Positions 16,928 through 26,798 are shown, counted from the stretch's first letter. The stretch is 64,000 bases of DNA from Ga0077548 sp035440445 (GCA_035440445.1 DAORMJ010000007.1:90869-154868), one strand, 5' to 3'. Numbers and translations are program-made. The notes: a model not told the origin generated them from the sequence alone.

Positions 16928-17739
16928 GAGCGCGCCTCCTCCATGACCTTTGCACCAATCTGGCGTACCAGTTCCCTGCGATAGACGGCGGTGCCGTGCT
17001 GGTCGTCGCGCGCTTCCAGCGACCAGGCGAATTCGTTCAGCGCCTTGTCGAGCGCGGCTTTTCCGCGTTCACGGAAGTCCCTAGCCACAGGACGATCCGC
17101 AACACCGCCGATCGTCAGCCTGACCTTATCGCCCTCGGCGACCGCGGCCGCGGCAACGATCGCGAAATCGCCATGCCTTCGCCCGTACTCGAAGAACGCA
17201 TACCCGGTGTTGGGTTTGCGCACCGGAAACCAGACGGCTTCGATCATTTCTTCGTTCTTGCGTGCGGTGGTCATCAGGCCGGTAAAAAACTCCGCCGCCG
17301 GAACGCGCCGGGTGCCGCGCAAGCCGGACACTTCCACGCTGCCTTCGAGCGCAACCAGCGTCAGCGGAATTTCAGCACTCGGGTCCGCGTGCGCAACCGA
17401 ACCACACACCGTCCCGCGATTACGGGTCTGCGCATGACCGACCCACGGTAGTGCGGCAGCTAGCAGCGGCTGCTTCTCCGCCAGTCCCTCAAGCGCGAGC
17501 AGTTCGGCCTGGCGAACAGCAGCGCCGACGCGGAGAAACTTTCCCTTGTCCTCGATCTTCTTCAATGCAGCGATCCGCATAATGTCGATGAGCAGCGGCG
17601 GACGTGCGAGGCGCATCGATAACATCGGCACCAATGTCTGCCCGCCCGCGATCACTCTCGCCTCGGGGTCCGCGGCAAGCGCTTTGTGCACCTCGGAGAG
17701 CGTCTCGGCGCGAAGATAGTCAAACTGCGCGGGCTTCAT
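16915..17739 (-). CDS. Mo-hydroxylase A, FAD-binding (CoxM-type) subunit
   Basis: A 274-residue medium subunit. The two FAD pyrophosphate-binding motifs of the family are visible: AGGQTLVPML near residue 33 and the TxxGxxxHADPSAE variant TVCGSVAHADPSAE near residue 105; a CODH-type C-terminal domain follows. The ATG at 17739 overlaps the large subunit stop as ATGA. The reading frame is open much further upstream, but that part lies antisense-frame within the large subunit gene and lacks family features. Confidence 0.95.
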   Translation of the reverse strand: MKPAQFDYLRAETLSEVHKALAADPEARVIAGGQTLVPMLSMRLARPPLLIDIMRIAALKKIEDKGKFLRVGAAVRQAELLALEGLAEKQPLLAAALPWVGHAQTRNRGTVCGSVAHADPSAEIPLTLVALEGSVEVSGLRGTRRVPAAEFFTGLMTTARKNEEMIEAVWFPVRKPNTGYAFFEYGRRHGDFAIVAAAAVAEGDKVRLTIGGVADRPVARDFRERGKAALDKALNEFAWSLEARDDQHGTAVYRRELVRQIGAKVMEEARSCLN

Positions 17740-20678
17740 TTTGCCCTCCGAAACAGCCGTGAAAAGAACCCCGGACGTGCGCCGCCACCGCGCCGCGCGA
17801 GCGCTTCGAAGAACTGGCGAATAACGACCCGTGCTGCCGCGTCGAGCAGACGTCCGCCGACCGCCGCAACCTTTCCGCCGATCTGCGCCTCGTAGCGATA
17901 GGTCAGGCGCGTGCCGGCTTCGTTCGGCTCCAGTTCGACGCGGCCATTGCCTTGCGCAAAGCCGAGCGCCCCGCTCGCGCTCCCGCGCAGTGTCACGCTC
18001 TTTGGCTCGTTGAGATCGGCAAGCTCGACATTCGCACGATACCGGCCTTTCACGGGGCCGACGCCGAGCGTCACATCGGCGCTGAAGGCTTGCGGGCCGG
18101 ATTTCTGTACGGAGTGAGCGCCAGGAATGATCGACGCCAATACGTCCACGTCGAGCAGAAGCTTCCATACATCCTGCGGCGGCAGCCCGATGATGGCCGT
18201 ACCCTCGCCGTGCAACGCGCGGCCACCGCCGGGACCCGCGGTCACCTGCGCCGTTTCCGTACGTGCAGGCTCCTTCTCGTGGATGAACGCCGCGAGCTTC
18301 GCGGGCGTGAGCGGCAGGTCGATCGCATCGATTGAAAGTGCATCGGCCACCGCATTGGCAAGACACACCGGCGTGCTCATGCAATTGCCTTCGCCGACAC
18401 CTTTCGCGCCGAGCGGCGTAAATGGCGATGGGGTCTCGTAATGCAGGATGAGCGGAACCGGCACTTCCACCGCGGTGGGGACGAGGTAGTCCGCAAAGGT
18501 GCCCGCGAGAAAACTCCCATCGGGGGCGTAGGCGTATTCTTCGAACAGCGCCGCGCCTAGCGCCTGCGCGAACCCTCCGGTGATCTGACCATCGACCATG
18601 CCAGGATGCAGCACGCGCCCGCAATCATGCACGGTTACATATTTGTCGATCGTGACCGCGCCCGTCGTGCGATCGATCTCCACGCCGCAGAAATCGAAAA
18701 TGAAGCCGTAGCAAAGCGAGGAGTTTACTTCATCGCCCTCGGTCGGCGGCGTCAGTTGCGGCGGTGTCCAGAACACGGTTTCCCGGATTACCTGCGCGTC
18801 TTCGGGCACGATTCCGGGCGACCAATGACTCGTCGCCGCGAGCCGGCTGAATGCGACCGCATTCTCCGGATTGCGCGAGGACGCAACCTTCCCCGCTTCA
18901 AACTTGATATCATCCGCCGTTGTATTCAGTTGCGCTGCGGCGCTGCGCGCCAGGCGCTCCTTCATCTTCGTTGCAGCGAGATGGACAGCGCCGCCGACCG
19001 CCGCGGCGAAGCGGCTTGCATAGTTTCCGGATGCGATCGACCAGGCATCCTTCGCGGTGTCGAGTTCGGTAACAACCCGAATGTCGGAGGGTTTGAGCGA
19101 CAGCGCATCCGCGACGATCTGCGCGACCACCGTGCGATGGCCCTGCCCCTGCGGCACGGAGGCGATATGGACACTGACGCCGCCAACCGCATCCAGCGAG
19201 ACTGTGGCTGTCGCTTGAGCGCCGTTCTTCGGACCCGCCTTGCGGCGCTCGTCCGCCGTCAACACGGTGGTGATATAGCCCATGTTCGATACGCTCGGCT
19301 CGACGACCGCTGCAAAGCCGATGCCGTAGAGCCTGCCTTCGCGGCGCGCGTCGCGTTGCCGCTCGCGCAGCGCTTCCAAGCCGCCCTCGCGATGGGCAAG
19401 CGTCAGGCCCTTCTCGTAATTGCCGGAATCCAGCAAGCCGCCGCTTGCCGTGCGATAGGGAAATGCGCCTGCAGGAACCAGATTGCGGCGAATGACCTCG
19501 AGCGGATCGAGGTTCAGCGCAACCGCAAGTCGCTGCATCAATCGCTCAAGCGCGTAATAGACCTGCGGCCCGCCGAAGCCGCGGTTCAGCCCCGTCGGCG
19601 TCTTGTTCGTCAGCACGACGCGATTGCGTACCCGCAGATTGCGGATGTCGTATGCGCCTGTCAGGTTCGCATGCATCCGGTAAAGCGTCGCAGGCTCGGG
19701 CGCGCGAACATGCGCGCCGACGTCTTCGACCTGATCCCAATCGAGCGCGAGTACGCGCCCTTCGCGATCGACTGCCGCGGAAAGCGTCGTCATGCGATTG
19801 GTTGCCGAGACGGACGCGGTCAGATGTTCTAGCCGGTCCTCGATCCACTTGACCGGAGCGCCGGCGACGCGCGCGGCGACGCCCATCAAGACAATGTATG
19901 GAAACAGCGCCTGCTTGGTGCCGAAACTGCCGCCTGAATCCGGCGGCGTTCGCATCCGCAGCCGGTTGCCCGGGACTTTGAGCGCGCGCGCGATTACCGC
20001 GAGGATGCTGAACGGTCCCTGGAAATTTGCGAGCACATCGAAACTCTCCTCGTTCGGATCGAATTCAATGACGAGCCCGAAGGTCTCCATCGGCGTGCAG
20101 GAATTGCGCGGATAGTTGATCTGCACGCTTATGTTGTGCGCAGCCTCGGCAAACGCTTTGTCCGGATCGCCATAAACAAACTTCCGGTCGCTTGCGACGT
20201 TTCCCTTCAGTCCGTCATGCAGCACGAACGACGCGGGATCGACCGCCTCCGCAGGCTGCATGACCACAGGCAGCGGCTCGTACTCGACCTCGATGAGATC
20301 GAGCGCGTCTTCGGCGACATAGCGGTCGGAGGCGACGACGACCGCGACCGGCTCGCCCACATAGCGCACGCGCTCGACCGCAATCGGCCAGCAGGTGATC
20401 GGCGCCTTGACACCAACGACAAGGCTCGAAGAAAGCGCAGTCACGTCCTCCGCCGTGATGACAGCGGCAACACCGGGAAGAGCGCGGGCAGCATCGAGGC
20501 GGATGGCCTTGATCTGCGCGTGGCCGTGCGGCGAGCGCAGGATCGCCGCGTGAAGCGTTCCGGTCCGGGTCGCAATATCGTCCATATAGCGGCCGCGGCC
20601 GGTCAGCAGTGCTGCGTCCTCGACGCGGGGAAGCGATTGTCCCAACCAGCCGGCTTTGGTCGATTGTTCAGGCTTCAA
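17736..20678 (-). CDS. Mo-hydroxylase A, molybdopterin-binding large subunit fused to a CoxG (SRPBCC) domain
   Basis: A 980-residue protein. Residues 1 to about 790 are the CoxL/XDH large subunit: GRGRYMDDI, GGSFGTKQ (Mo-cofactor contact), the GLNRGFGGPQ loop in place of the CO-dehydrogenase AYxCSFR loop, and GAKGVGEGN with the catalytic Glu. The last 165 or so residues (from GEGTAIIGLPPQDVW to FFSRLFRR) form a complete CoxG/SRPBCC domain, usually encoded separately. The enzyme is therefore a hydroxylase of unknown substrate, not a CO dehydrogenase. The start is a TTG at 20678 with AGGAA upstream; no ATG or GTG keeps the conserved N-terminus. First structural gene of the operon. Confidence 0.92.
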   Translation of the reverse strand: MKPEQSTKAGWLGQSLPRVEDAALLTGRGRYMDDIATRTGTLHAAILRSPHGHAQIKAIRLDAARALPGVAAVITAEDVTALSSSLVVGVKAPITCWPIAVERVRYVGEPVAVVVASDRYVAEDALDLIEVEYEPLPVVMQPAEAVDPASFVLHDGLKGNVASDRKFVYGDPDKAFAEAAHNISVQINYPRNSCTPMETFGLVIEFDPNEESFDVLANFQGPFSILAVIARALKVPGNRLRMRTPPDSGGSFGTKQALFPYIVLMGVAARVAGAPVKWIEDRLEHLTASVSATNRMTTLSAAVDREGRVLALDWDQVEDVGAHVRAPEPATLYRMHANLTGAYDIRNLRVRNRVVLTNKTPTGLNRGFGGPQVYYALERLMQRLAVALNLDPLEVIRRNLVPAGAFPYRTASGGLLDSGNYEKGLTLAHREGGLEALRERQRDARREGRLYGIGFAAVVEPSVSNMGYITTVLTADERRKAGPKNGAQATATVSLDAVGGVSVHIASVPQGQGHRTVVAQIVADALSLKPSDIRVVTELDTAKDAWSIASGNYASRFAAAVGGAVHLAATKMKERLARSAAAQLNTTADDIKFEAGKVASSRNPENAVAFSRLAATSHWSPGIVPEDAQVIRETVFWTPPQLTPPTEGDEVNSSLCYGFIFDFCGVEIDRTTGAVTIDKYVTVHDCGRVLHPGMVDGQITGGFAQALGAALFEEYAYAPDGSFLAGTFADYLVPTAVEVPVPLILHYETPSPFTPLGAKGVGEGNCMSTPVCLANAVADALSIDAIDLPLTPAKLAAFIHEKEPARTETAQVTAGPGGGRALHGEGTAIIGLPPQDVWKLLLDVDVLASIIPGAHSVQKSGPQAFSADVTLGVGPVKGRYRANVELADLNEPKSVTLRGSASGALGFAQGNGRVELEPNEAGTRLTYRYEAQIGGKVAAVGGRLLDAAARVVIRQFFEALARRGGGARPGFFSRLFRRAK

Positions 20679-20771
20679 GACAAGTATTCCTGCGGCTGGC
20701 GCCGACCGGCGACTGGAGCCGCATTTTTAGGAGATACTCCCGCGGGGAGCGATAGCCGCCGCGCCTTCGAC

Positions 20772-21674
20772 CTACCAATGAGTCTCAAAATTTGACGGAG
20801 GTGCCGGGCGTAGGCGTTTTTCGAAGCGCGAAGCCCCCAGTTTCGCCACCGCGCGAAACTCGGTCGGGGTGGAACCGGCATGGTTATGGAAAAAACGCGA
20901 AAAGTGGCCCGGCGCGGTGAACCCGAGCATTCCACTGACCATCGCCAGCTTGTCCTGCGAGTCGACCACGGATTTCACCGCAAGCTCCATGCGCAGCATG
21001 TTCTGATAGATACTCGGCGTCATGTTCGTGGACTGCTGGAACAGCCGGTAGAAATGCGCGCGGGACAGTCCCGCTTCGCGCGCCACGCCATCGAGGTCGA
21101 TCGGCTTTCCCGTCCCCTTGCGCAAAAGATCGATGGCCCGCCGAATGCGCCAGTCCATACCGCCGCGTTCGGCCGCCATCTCGCGAACCGATGCGGTCTC
21201 CCGCCAGGCGGTGAAGCGCTCGATGACGGCGATCATGAGATCGGCGATCATCTCTTCCTGCTTCGCAACCGCTTCGGGCTGGGTCACCATGAGGTCCGCG
21301 AGGCTCATGGTCAGGCTGCGAATCCGCGGCGATAGCTCGCCTCCCCCGTGACGGAAGAGTTGAAATGCGGCACTGGCGTTCCAGTTCGTGCGGAACGTCG
21401 TGAGCCAGTCCGGCTCAATATACAAAGCGAGAATGGTCGTGCGCGGCCGCTTGGAATCATGGACGTAGGCATGCGGCTCCCAGGCATTGATCAGCACCGC
21501 CTGCGTATCAGTCAGCTTCACCCACCGGTCGCCAACGGCGAACTGCGTGTCAGCGCCGTCAACCTTGAGCAATACATGGCAGTGCGGGTGCGCATGCTGG
21601 ACAAGCGAGCGATCCATGTCGAGCAAGGCGACACGACCAAACCTGCCATAAGTAATGCGCAGTGCGTTGGACAT
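20772..21674 (-). CDS. AraC family transcriptional regulator
   Basis: A 300-residue activator. The N-terminal half is a cupin-like sensor domain (HAHPHCHVLLKVDG, DTQAVLINAWEPHAYVH). The C-terminal third holds two helix-turn-helix units, DLDGVAREAGLSRAHFYRLF and AMVSGMLGFTAPGHFSRFF, with the AraC-end signature STPTEFRAV. I use the ATG at 21674; a GTG directly before it is also possible. It lies 93 bp upstream of and co-oriented with the Mo-hydroxylase A large subunit and is the likely activator of that operon. Confidence 0.92.
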   Translation of the reverse strand: MSNALRITYGRFGRVALLDMDRSLVQHAHPHCHVLLKVDGADTQFAVGDRWVKLTDTQAVLINAWEPHAYVHDSKRPRTTILALYIEPDWLTTFRTNWNASAAFQLFRHGGGELSPRIRSLTMSLADLMVTQPEAVAKQEEMIADLMIAVIERFTAWRETASVREMAAERGGMDWRIRRAIDLLRKGTGKPIDLDGVAREAGLSRAHFYRLFQQSTNMTPSIYQNMLRMELAVKSVVDSQDKLAMVSGMLGFTAPGHFSRFFHNHAGSTPTEFRAVAKLGASRFEKRLRPAPPSNFETHW

Positions 21675-21970
21675 CACAGGATCCGAGAAGCCACTTTTCC
21701 ATCGAAACTAGCGCAGCCGCGGCGCAGAACCAATGCCGAAACGCGGGCTACGCCGTGCCCCGCGTTGCGCCGCATCAATCCGGCATTCGCCCTCGTGCAT
21801 CTCTCTTCGCCGCCGCGCTTACCACGCAGTCTCATTTTGTCCGTCGCTCCAGCGAAAACAACGCAACGGCGCGGTCCGGATCGATCCGGCGACAGCGCCT
21901 TTTTGCCAAATTTTATGTTTCCTGCGAAGACAGAGCATACGCGAATGTCCTCGCGCGGATGCCGCCCGGA

Positions 21971-22870
21971 ATGAGTAGAAAGCTCGACCTCAACGCCTTG
22001 ATCCTTTTTTACGAGGTCGTGAACTCGCAAAGTTACACGCGCGCTTCGGAGAAACTGCGCGTCCCGAAATCCACCATCAGCCGAAAGATCACGCTGCTCG
22101 AACAACAGCTCAGTTCGCAGCTTCTGAAGCGCGGTCCGAGGAAGATTTCGCTGACCGACATCGGCCGCGTCCTCTACAACCACAGCCAGAAAATCGTGTC
22201 CGAGATCGAGGACGCCGGTTTTCAGGCGTCGCAGATGCAGTCCGAGCTCAGCGGCGTGCTGCGCGTTAGCATGCCGGTCGATTTCGGCGTTTCCTGGCTT
22301 GGCCGGCTGATCGCCGAGTTTGCAATCGGGCACCCGAATATTCAGCTCGACGTCGAAATTAACAACCGCTGGGTGGATGTCTCCCAAGAGCCCTACGACG
22401 TCGCCATTCATCTTGGGCCGCCGCGCAACGCGCATCTTCCGGTGAAGGTGTTCACCTCTCTGACGCGCGGGATTTACGCCAGTCCGGCCTATCTGCAACG
22501 AAAAGGACCGCTGAAGACCATCGGCGAACTCCAGCACCACGACTGCATCGTTACCGAACATCAGCGCGAAGAAGGCATCTGGAACTTCATCGCAAAAGGC
22601 GCGCCGAAGATCATCGATATCGAGCCGCGCATCGTGTTGAACAACATCGGCATCGCGCGCGAAGTCGCGATCGGTGGGCTTGGCCTCAGCATCCTTCCGA
22701 ACGTCATGTGCAAGAATGACGTGGCTGCTAACCGCCTTGTCAGGCTCCTCCCCGACTGGAAAAGCCCGCCGCTGCAGGCGGCCGCCTTCTATTCCGGCCG
22801 CCGCCGCATGCCCCGAAAAACGAAAGCGCTGATCGACTTCCTCTCCCAGCGGCTGCTTACCGACGAATAA
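21971..22870 (+). CDS. LysR family transcriptional regulator
   Basis: A 299-residue LysR protein. The N-terminal wHTH begins LDLNALILFYEVVNSQSYTR and continues RVPKSTISRKITLLE; the C-terminal substrate-binding domain has GLGLSILPNVM. The ATG at 21971 gives the standard start; longer in-frame extensions show no homology. It is divergent from the AraC gene and convergent with ubiD (3 bp between stops). Its target operon cannot be assigned from position alone. The 296-bp gap before it (21675-21970) contains a perfect 14-bp palindrome at 21876-21889 and no gene I can support. Confidence 0.9.
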   Translation: MSRKLDLNALILFYEVVNSQSYTRASEKLRVPKSTISRKITLLEQQLSSQLLKRGPRKISLTDIGRVLYNHSQKIVSEIEDAGFQASQMQSELSGVLRVSMPVDFGVSWLGRLIAEFAIGHPNIQLDVEINNRWVDVSQEPYDVAIHLGPPRNAHLPVKVFTSLTRGIYASPAYLQRKGPLKTIGELQHHDCIVTEHQREEGIWNFIAKGAPKIIDIEPRIVLNNIGIAREVAIGGLGLSILPNVMCKNDVAANRLVRLLPDWKSPPLQAAAFYSGRRRMPRKTKALIDFLSQRLLTDE

Positions 22871-22873
22871 CAA

Positions 22874-24247
22874 CTATCCAACAATCCCGCTGAGCGATTT
22901 GCACACCTTCAATTCATCGACTTTCACCTCTTCCTGACCCGGAACCCGTATCCGGATGAAATGAGAGGGGTCTGCGTCAAGCGGAACCGTGGCGTCGAAT
23001 CCCATCTTGGTGCTGACGCCGCTGCGGGCCGACGGGTCGAGCTTCGAGCCCTGCGCGCCCGTGACCACGACGAGATCGCGATCGCCCTGAAAGCGGGTCG
23101 CGACCGCCCATTGCACTTCAATCGGATCATGGATGTTCACGTCCATATCCACGACGATGACCTGCTTGATGTCGTAATGCGCAGCGAATGCGCCCATGAT
23201 GACGTTCTTCGCGATTCCTTCGCTGCGCTTATGCATCTGCACGACGAGGTGATAGCGGCACACGCCGCCGCGCGCGAGATGAACGTCCTTCACGTCGGGG
23301 AATGCCCGCTGCAGATGATCGAGAATGGTCGCTTCTCGTGCGATTCCGCCTAACAGCAAGTGCTCGGTACTGCCGCCGACAATCGTATGGAACACCGGAT
23401 TGCGGCGGTGGGTAATGGCATCGACATGCAACACGTGGCTATCGATCCGCGGGCCGTAGTACTGCGGAAATTCTCCGAACGGGCCCTCGGGTTCGCGCTC
23501 GTCGGGAATAATGCGCCCTTCGATGACGATCTCCGCATTGGCCGGAACGCGGACTTCGTTCGTCACGCACTTCACGACATCGACCGGCTTGCCGTGCAGC
23601 GCACCGGCAATCTCCAGCTCGTCGAAGTCGAGCGGCACGATCGCCTGCGACGCGAGCAAGGTGGCCGGATCGAGACCGATGGCGATGGCGACTTCGAGCG
23701 CGCCATTCTTGGCCGCTGCCTTGTTGGCGAAAGCGAGCGTATGACGCGGCAACAGAAGAATACCGATCTTGTTTGGCGCGCTGATCTGGCATCGATGAAT
23801 AGACAGGTTCTGCGCGCCGGTCTCCGGATTGCGCGCGAACAGGACACCGGCAGAGATATAGGGTCCGCTGTCGAGTTCGTTGTGCGTGGGAATCGGCATC
23901 TGCTTCATCAGATCGACGTCGCGATGCACCACTTCCTGCGCCGGCCCGCTCGCCACCTCCACCGTCTTCAGCGGATTGCGAACCGCATCCTGAAAGCGCG
24001 GCAACAGCTCGGAAGAAGCAATACCGAGCGCATCGGCCATCCATTGCCGTTCGGCGAGGATATTGCTGACGACCGGGATCGAATGTCCCTCCGGTTGCGG
24101 AAAGATCATCGCGCGGGTGTTCTCGGTCGCCTTCGACACGGCGGCGATCTCGTAGCGGAGTGCCAGGCCGGGCTTCGTCTCCGACAAACGCCCGCTTTCG
24201 GCTAGCCGCTCGAGCCAGGATCTCAGGTCGCGCACTGCTTTTGCCAT
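22874..24247 (-). CDS. UbiD family prenylated-FMN-dependent decarboxylase
   Basis: A 457-residue member of the UbiD (de)carboxylase family. Supporting stretches are EGPFGEFPQYYGP, VGGSTEHLLLGGIAREA, and the family-typical GGVCRYHLVVQM. These enzymes use prenylated FMN, supplied by a UbiX, to remove carboxyl groups from aromatic or alpha,beta-unsaturated acids. It is the last gene of the 34559-22874 operon, 12 bp after the aldehyde dehydrogenase. A ubiX gene lies 12.7 kb away at 35308-35907. In this catabolic setting a role in ubiquinone synthesis is unlikely. Decarboxylation of an aromatic or enoic acid or CoA ester is inferred. Confidence 0.9.
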   Translation of the reverse strand: MAKAVRDLRSWLERLAESGRLSETKPGLALRYEIAAVSKATENTRAMIFPQPEGHSIPVVSNILAERQWMADALGIASSELLPRFQDAVRNPLKTVEVASGPAQEVVHRDVDLMKQMPIPTHNELDSGPYISAGVLFARNPETGAQNLSIHRCQISAPNKIGILLLPRHTLAFANKAAAKNGALEVAIAIGLDPATLLASQAIVPLDFDELEIAGALHGKPVDVVKCVTNEVRVPANAEIVIEGRIIPDEREPEGPFGEFPQYYGPRIDSHVLHVDAITHRRNPVFHTIVGGSTEHLLLGGIAREATILDHLQRAFPDVKDVHLARGGVCRYHLVVQMHKRSEGIAKNVIMGAFAAHYDIKQVIVVDMDVNIHDPIEVQWAVATRFQGDRDLVVVTGAQGSKLDPSARSGVSTKMGFDATVPLDADPSHFIRIRVPGQEEVKVDELKVCKSLSGIVG

Positions 24248-24259
24248 ACGATACTTCCC

Positions 24260-25720
24260 TTAGGCCTGCGCCTGAACGCGCCCGAAGCGCTGGTAAATGT
24301 GCTTGGTATAGAGAAACTCGTTGAGCCCCTCGACGCCGTGCAGGCGGCCGTAGCCACTTTCGCGGATGCCGCCGGTCTCGGCTTCCGGGAACAGCTTGTT
24401 GTGATCGTTCAGCCACACCGTGCCGGTGCGTAGCGCGCGCGCAACGCGCTGCCCGCGATTGAGGTCGTTGGTCCAGACGCTGGCGGAGAGCCCGTAGCGC
24501 GTGGCGTTGGCTTTCTGCACCGCCTCCGCTTCGGTGCGGAACCGCTCGATATTCATCACGGGGCCGAAGAACTCTTCCTGCACGATGGGCGAGCTGAGGT
24601 CTTCAACTGCCAGAAGACTCGGATTGAGATAGGCGCCCTTGCCGAGCGAGCCGTTCGGCACGCCGCCGATCAGCACACCGGCATCCGCATATTCGGTGAC
24701 CAGATTCTTCACGCGGTCGCGCGATTTCACATCGATCAGCGGCCCGATCTGGCTTGCCTCGTCGTCGCTGCGTCCAACGCGCATCTTTCGCAACGCTCCA
24801 TCCAGCGCCTTCTTCATCTCGTTGAAGCGGCTTTCGTGGACGAGCACCCGGTTCAGCGCCGTGCATTGCTGCCCCGACAGGATCATGCCTGCTGTCGCAA
24901 GCTGCGGCGCAATCGCATTGATGTCGGCATCCTCGAACACGACTGCCGGCGCTTTGCCGCCGAGCTCCAGATTAAGACGCTTCAAAGTGCCCGCAGCGGC
25001 CGCCATGATCTTCTTGCCGACAAAGCTGCTACCAGTGAAGCTCAGCACATCGACATCAGGAGACGTCACGAGCGTCTCGCTGCCGGCGCTGCCCTGCTCG
25101 CAGAAGCTATTCAGGACGCCCGCAGGCAAGCCCTGCACTTCGGCAAGACAGCGCGTGAAAGCGGTATGGAAGAGGCTCGACTGCGGAGCGGGCTTCATCA
25201 CCACCGTACAGCCAGCCGCGAGTGCCGGTGCCAGCGAGCGCACGAGCAGGATCGCGGGTGCGTTCCAGGGCGTGATGATCGTCGCAACCCCGGCGGGTTC
25301 ACGGAACAAGTGCGAATGGACGCCGGGCTCGACCTCGAACATGCGTCCCGCAATCGCGCGCGCAAGCCCGCCGTAATATCGAATCTCCGAAATCGCGGCA
25401 GCGACTTCCATGCGCGCTACGTTGATCAGCTTGCCGGTTTCGATGGACAAAAGCCGCGCAAGCTCGTCGCTGCGCGCCTCGAGGCTTTCGGCCTGCGCGA
25501 AAAGAACCTGCGAACGGAGCCGTGGCGCATGCGCCCATTCGGACTCGAAGAATGCCCGCTTCGCCGCGATGATTGCGGCTTCCGCCACATCCACGCCACC
25601 GTTGGGCGCGGAGCCGATCACGCTGTTATCGAGAGGGCTGACGATGTCGAACTTGTTGGACCGCGCGGTCGGAATCCATTCGCCATCAATCCAATGCGCG
25701 CCGACGACGGAAATAGTCAT
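24260..25720 (-). CDS. aldehyde dehydrogenase (NAD(P)+)
   Basis: A 486-residue ALDH-superfamily enzyme. The general base Glu lies in LELGGKAPAVVF, the catalytic Cys in GQQCTALNR, and the C-terminal EEFFGPV motif is present. It oxidises an aldehyde to the acid in the cytoplasm. The start at 25720 follows TGAGGGTATA; the frame extends a further 23 codons without ALDH features. It lies 7 bp after the second acyl-CoA dehydrogenase and 12 bp before ubiD in one operon. A natural role is to handle an aldehyde released by the retro-aldol reaction of the thiolase-like/DUF35 pair (inference). Confidence 0.93.
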   Translation of the reverse strand: MTISVVGAHWIDGEWIPTARSNKFDIVSPLDNSVIGSAPNGGVDVAEAAIIAAKRAFFESEWAHAPRLRSQVLFAQAESLEARSDELARLLSIETGKLINVARMEVAAAISEIRYYGGLARAIAGRMFEVEPGVHSHLFREPAGVATIITPWNAPAILLVRSLAPALAAGCTVVMKPAPQSSLFHTAFTRCLAEVQGLPAGVLNSFCEQGSAGSETLVTSPDVDVLSFTGSSFVGKKIMAAAAGTLKRLNLELGGKAPAVVFEDADINAIAPQLATAGMILSGQQCTALNRVLVHESRFNEMKKALDGALRKMRVGRSDDEASQIGPLIDVKSRDRVKNLVTEYADAGVLIGGVPNGSLGKGAYLNPSLLAVEDLSSPIVQEEFFGPVMNIERFRTEAEAVQKANATRYGLSASVWTNDLNRGQRVARALRTGTVWLNDHNKLFPEAETGGIRESGYGRLHGVEGLNEFLYTKHIYQRFGRVQAQA

Positions 25721-25727
25721 TATACCC

Positions 25728-26798
25728 TCACGCTGCTGAGCTTGTTTGTGCGCGATCCGCGCCGTCCTGCGAATGCCGCAGATACTCATCGAGACATTCG
25801 TCGGAATTTCCGAGCGCTGCAGTCACGGTCATGGCGCGTTTCAGAAAAAGACCGATCGCGTGCTCGTCGGCAAAGCCGATGGCGCCATGAAACTGGATGC
25901 ACTCCTTCGTGACCTGAAGACTTGCATCGGTGGCGGCGAATGCGGCGGCCGCGGAAGCCGCAGCTAAGCGGCCCGTTCCCATCGTCCCTGCCACTTCGCC
26001 AAGCAGCGCCTTGAGGGACGCAATCCGCACATAGAGCGTTGCCGCGCGATGCTGCAATGCCTGAAAGTTTCCAATGGCAACGCCGAACTGCTTACGCGTC
26101 TTCAGGTAGTCCAGCGCCATCGCAAAGGCCGCATCCGCAAGTCCGGCGAGATAGGCCGCATAGGCCAACCGCAGCACGGAAGCCGGCGCGGGAGCCGCGC
26201 TTTGCTGACCGCCACTGTTGAGCTCCATCGCATGCGCAAGCGAGACATCCAGGCGCAATGCCGAGAACGAGGTGCCATCGACCGCAGCAAACGTGGTCCG
26301 TGTCACACCTTCAGCGGAAAGCGGCACGATGTACTGACGAGAGTCTCTGGTATCGATCAGGGCGTGCGTGGCTGATGCAAGATGCGCCGTTGGCTTTGCC
26401 GCCCCTGCAAGTCTTCCGCCGGCAAGCTGAAAGTTTCCACCCGCTACCGGAACAACGACTGCCTGTCCGGCCACGATTTCACCGAGCAACGGCGACGATG
26501 CGTCCGCCGCCGCAATCGCGATCCCCGCGGCAATCACTTCCGCGACCGGCTCCGGCGCGAGTTGCGCGCCCATCGTTTCCATAAGATCGACAAGCTCGCG
26601 GCCGCCAAGTTCCAGCCCGCCGGCTCCTTCCGGCAGCAGCAGACCGAACCAGCCAAGCTCCGCCATTTCCTGCCAGGCCTTGCCGTCGAACGCCGTTCCG
26701 GAATCGCGGAGCTTTCGGGCACGTCCCACGCCCCCGATCCTCGTGAGGAAGCCTTTCGCGCTATCGGCGATCATTGAATCTCGTTGGGCGTTACTCAT
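25728..26798 (-). CDS. acyl-CoA dehydrogenase, probable partner subunit of a heteromer
   Basis: A 356-residue acyl-CoA dehydrogenase-family protein, shorter than a classical 380-400 residue member. It has the N-terminal ELGWFGLLLPEGAGGLELG and the C-terminal helical domain LDYLKTRKQFGVAIGNFQALQHR and CIQFHGAIGFADEHAI, but not the C-terminal GGxxEIQR motif. It overlaps the preceding dehydrogenase gene by one base (TAATG). Adjacent unequal pairs like this form alpha2beta2 enzymes such as ChsE1-ChsE2 in steroid side-chain oxidation. A heteromer is the most likely arrangement here. Confidence 0.88.
   Translation of the reverse strand: MSNAQRDSMIADSAKGFLTRIGGVGRARKLRDSGTAFDGKAWQEMAELGWFGLLLPEGAGGLELGGRELVDLMETMGAQLAPEPVAEVIAAGIAIAAADASSPLLGEIVAGQAVVVPVAGGNFQLAGGRLAGAAKPTAHLASATHALIDTRDSRQYIVPLSAEGVTRTTFAAVDGTSFSALRLDVSLAHAMELNSGGQQSAAPAPASVLRLAYAAYLAGLADAAFAMALDYLKTRKQFGVAIGNFQALQHRAATLYVRIASLKALLGEVAGTMGTGRLAAASAAAAFAATDASLQVTKECIQFHGAIGFADEHAIGLFLKRAMTVTAALGNSDECLDEYLRHSQDGADRAQTSSAA

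Noticed and set aside
16915..18624. 569-residue reading of the FAD subunit A gene
   Set aside because: The part before the ATG at 17739 lies in a different frame inside the large subunit and has no FAD-subunit similarity; the gene starts at 17739.
18606..19832. 408-codon open frame on the plus strand
   Set aside because: Antisense to the well-supported Mo-hydroxylase A large subunit; composition is that of a reverse-frame shadow.
21876..21889. Perfect palindrome CCGGATCGATCCGG between the AraC and LysR genes
   Set aside because: GC-rich self-complementary words are common at this base composition, no second copy was noticed, and neither regulator family typically uses such a site; kept only as a remark.
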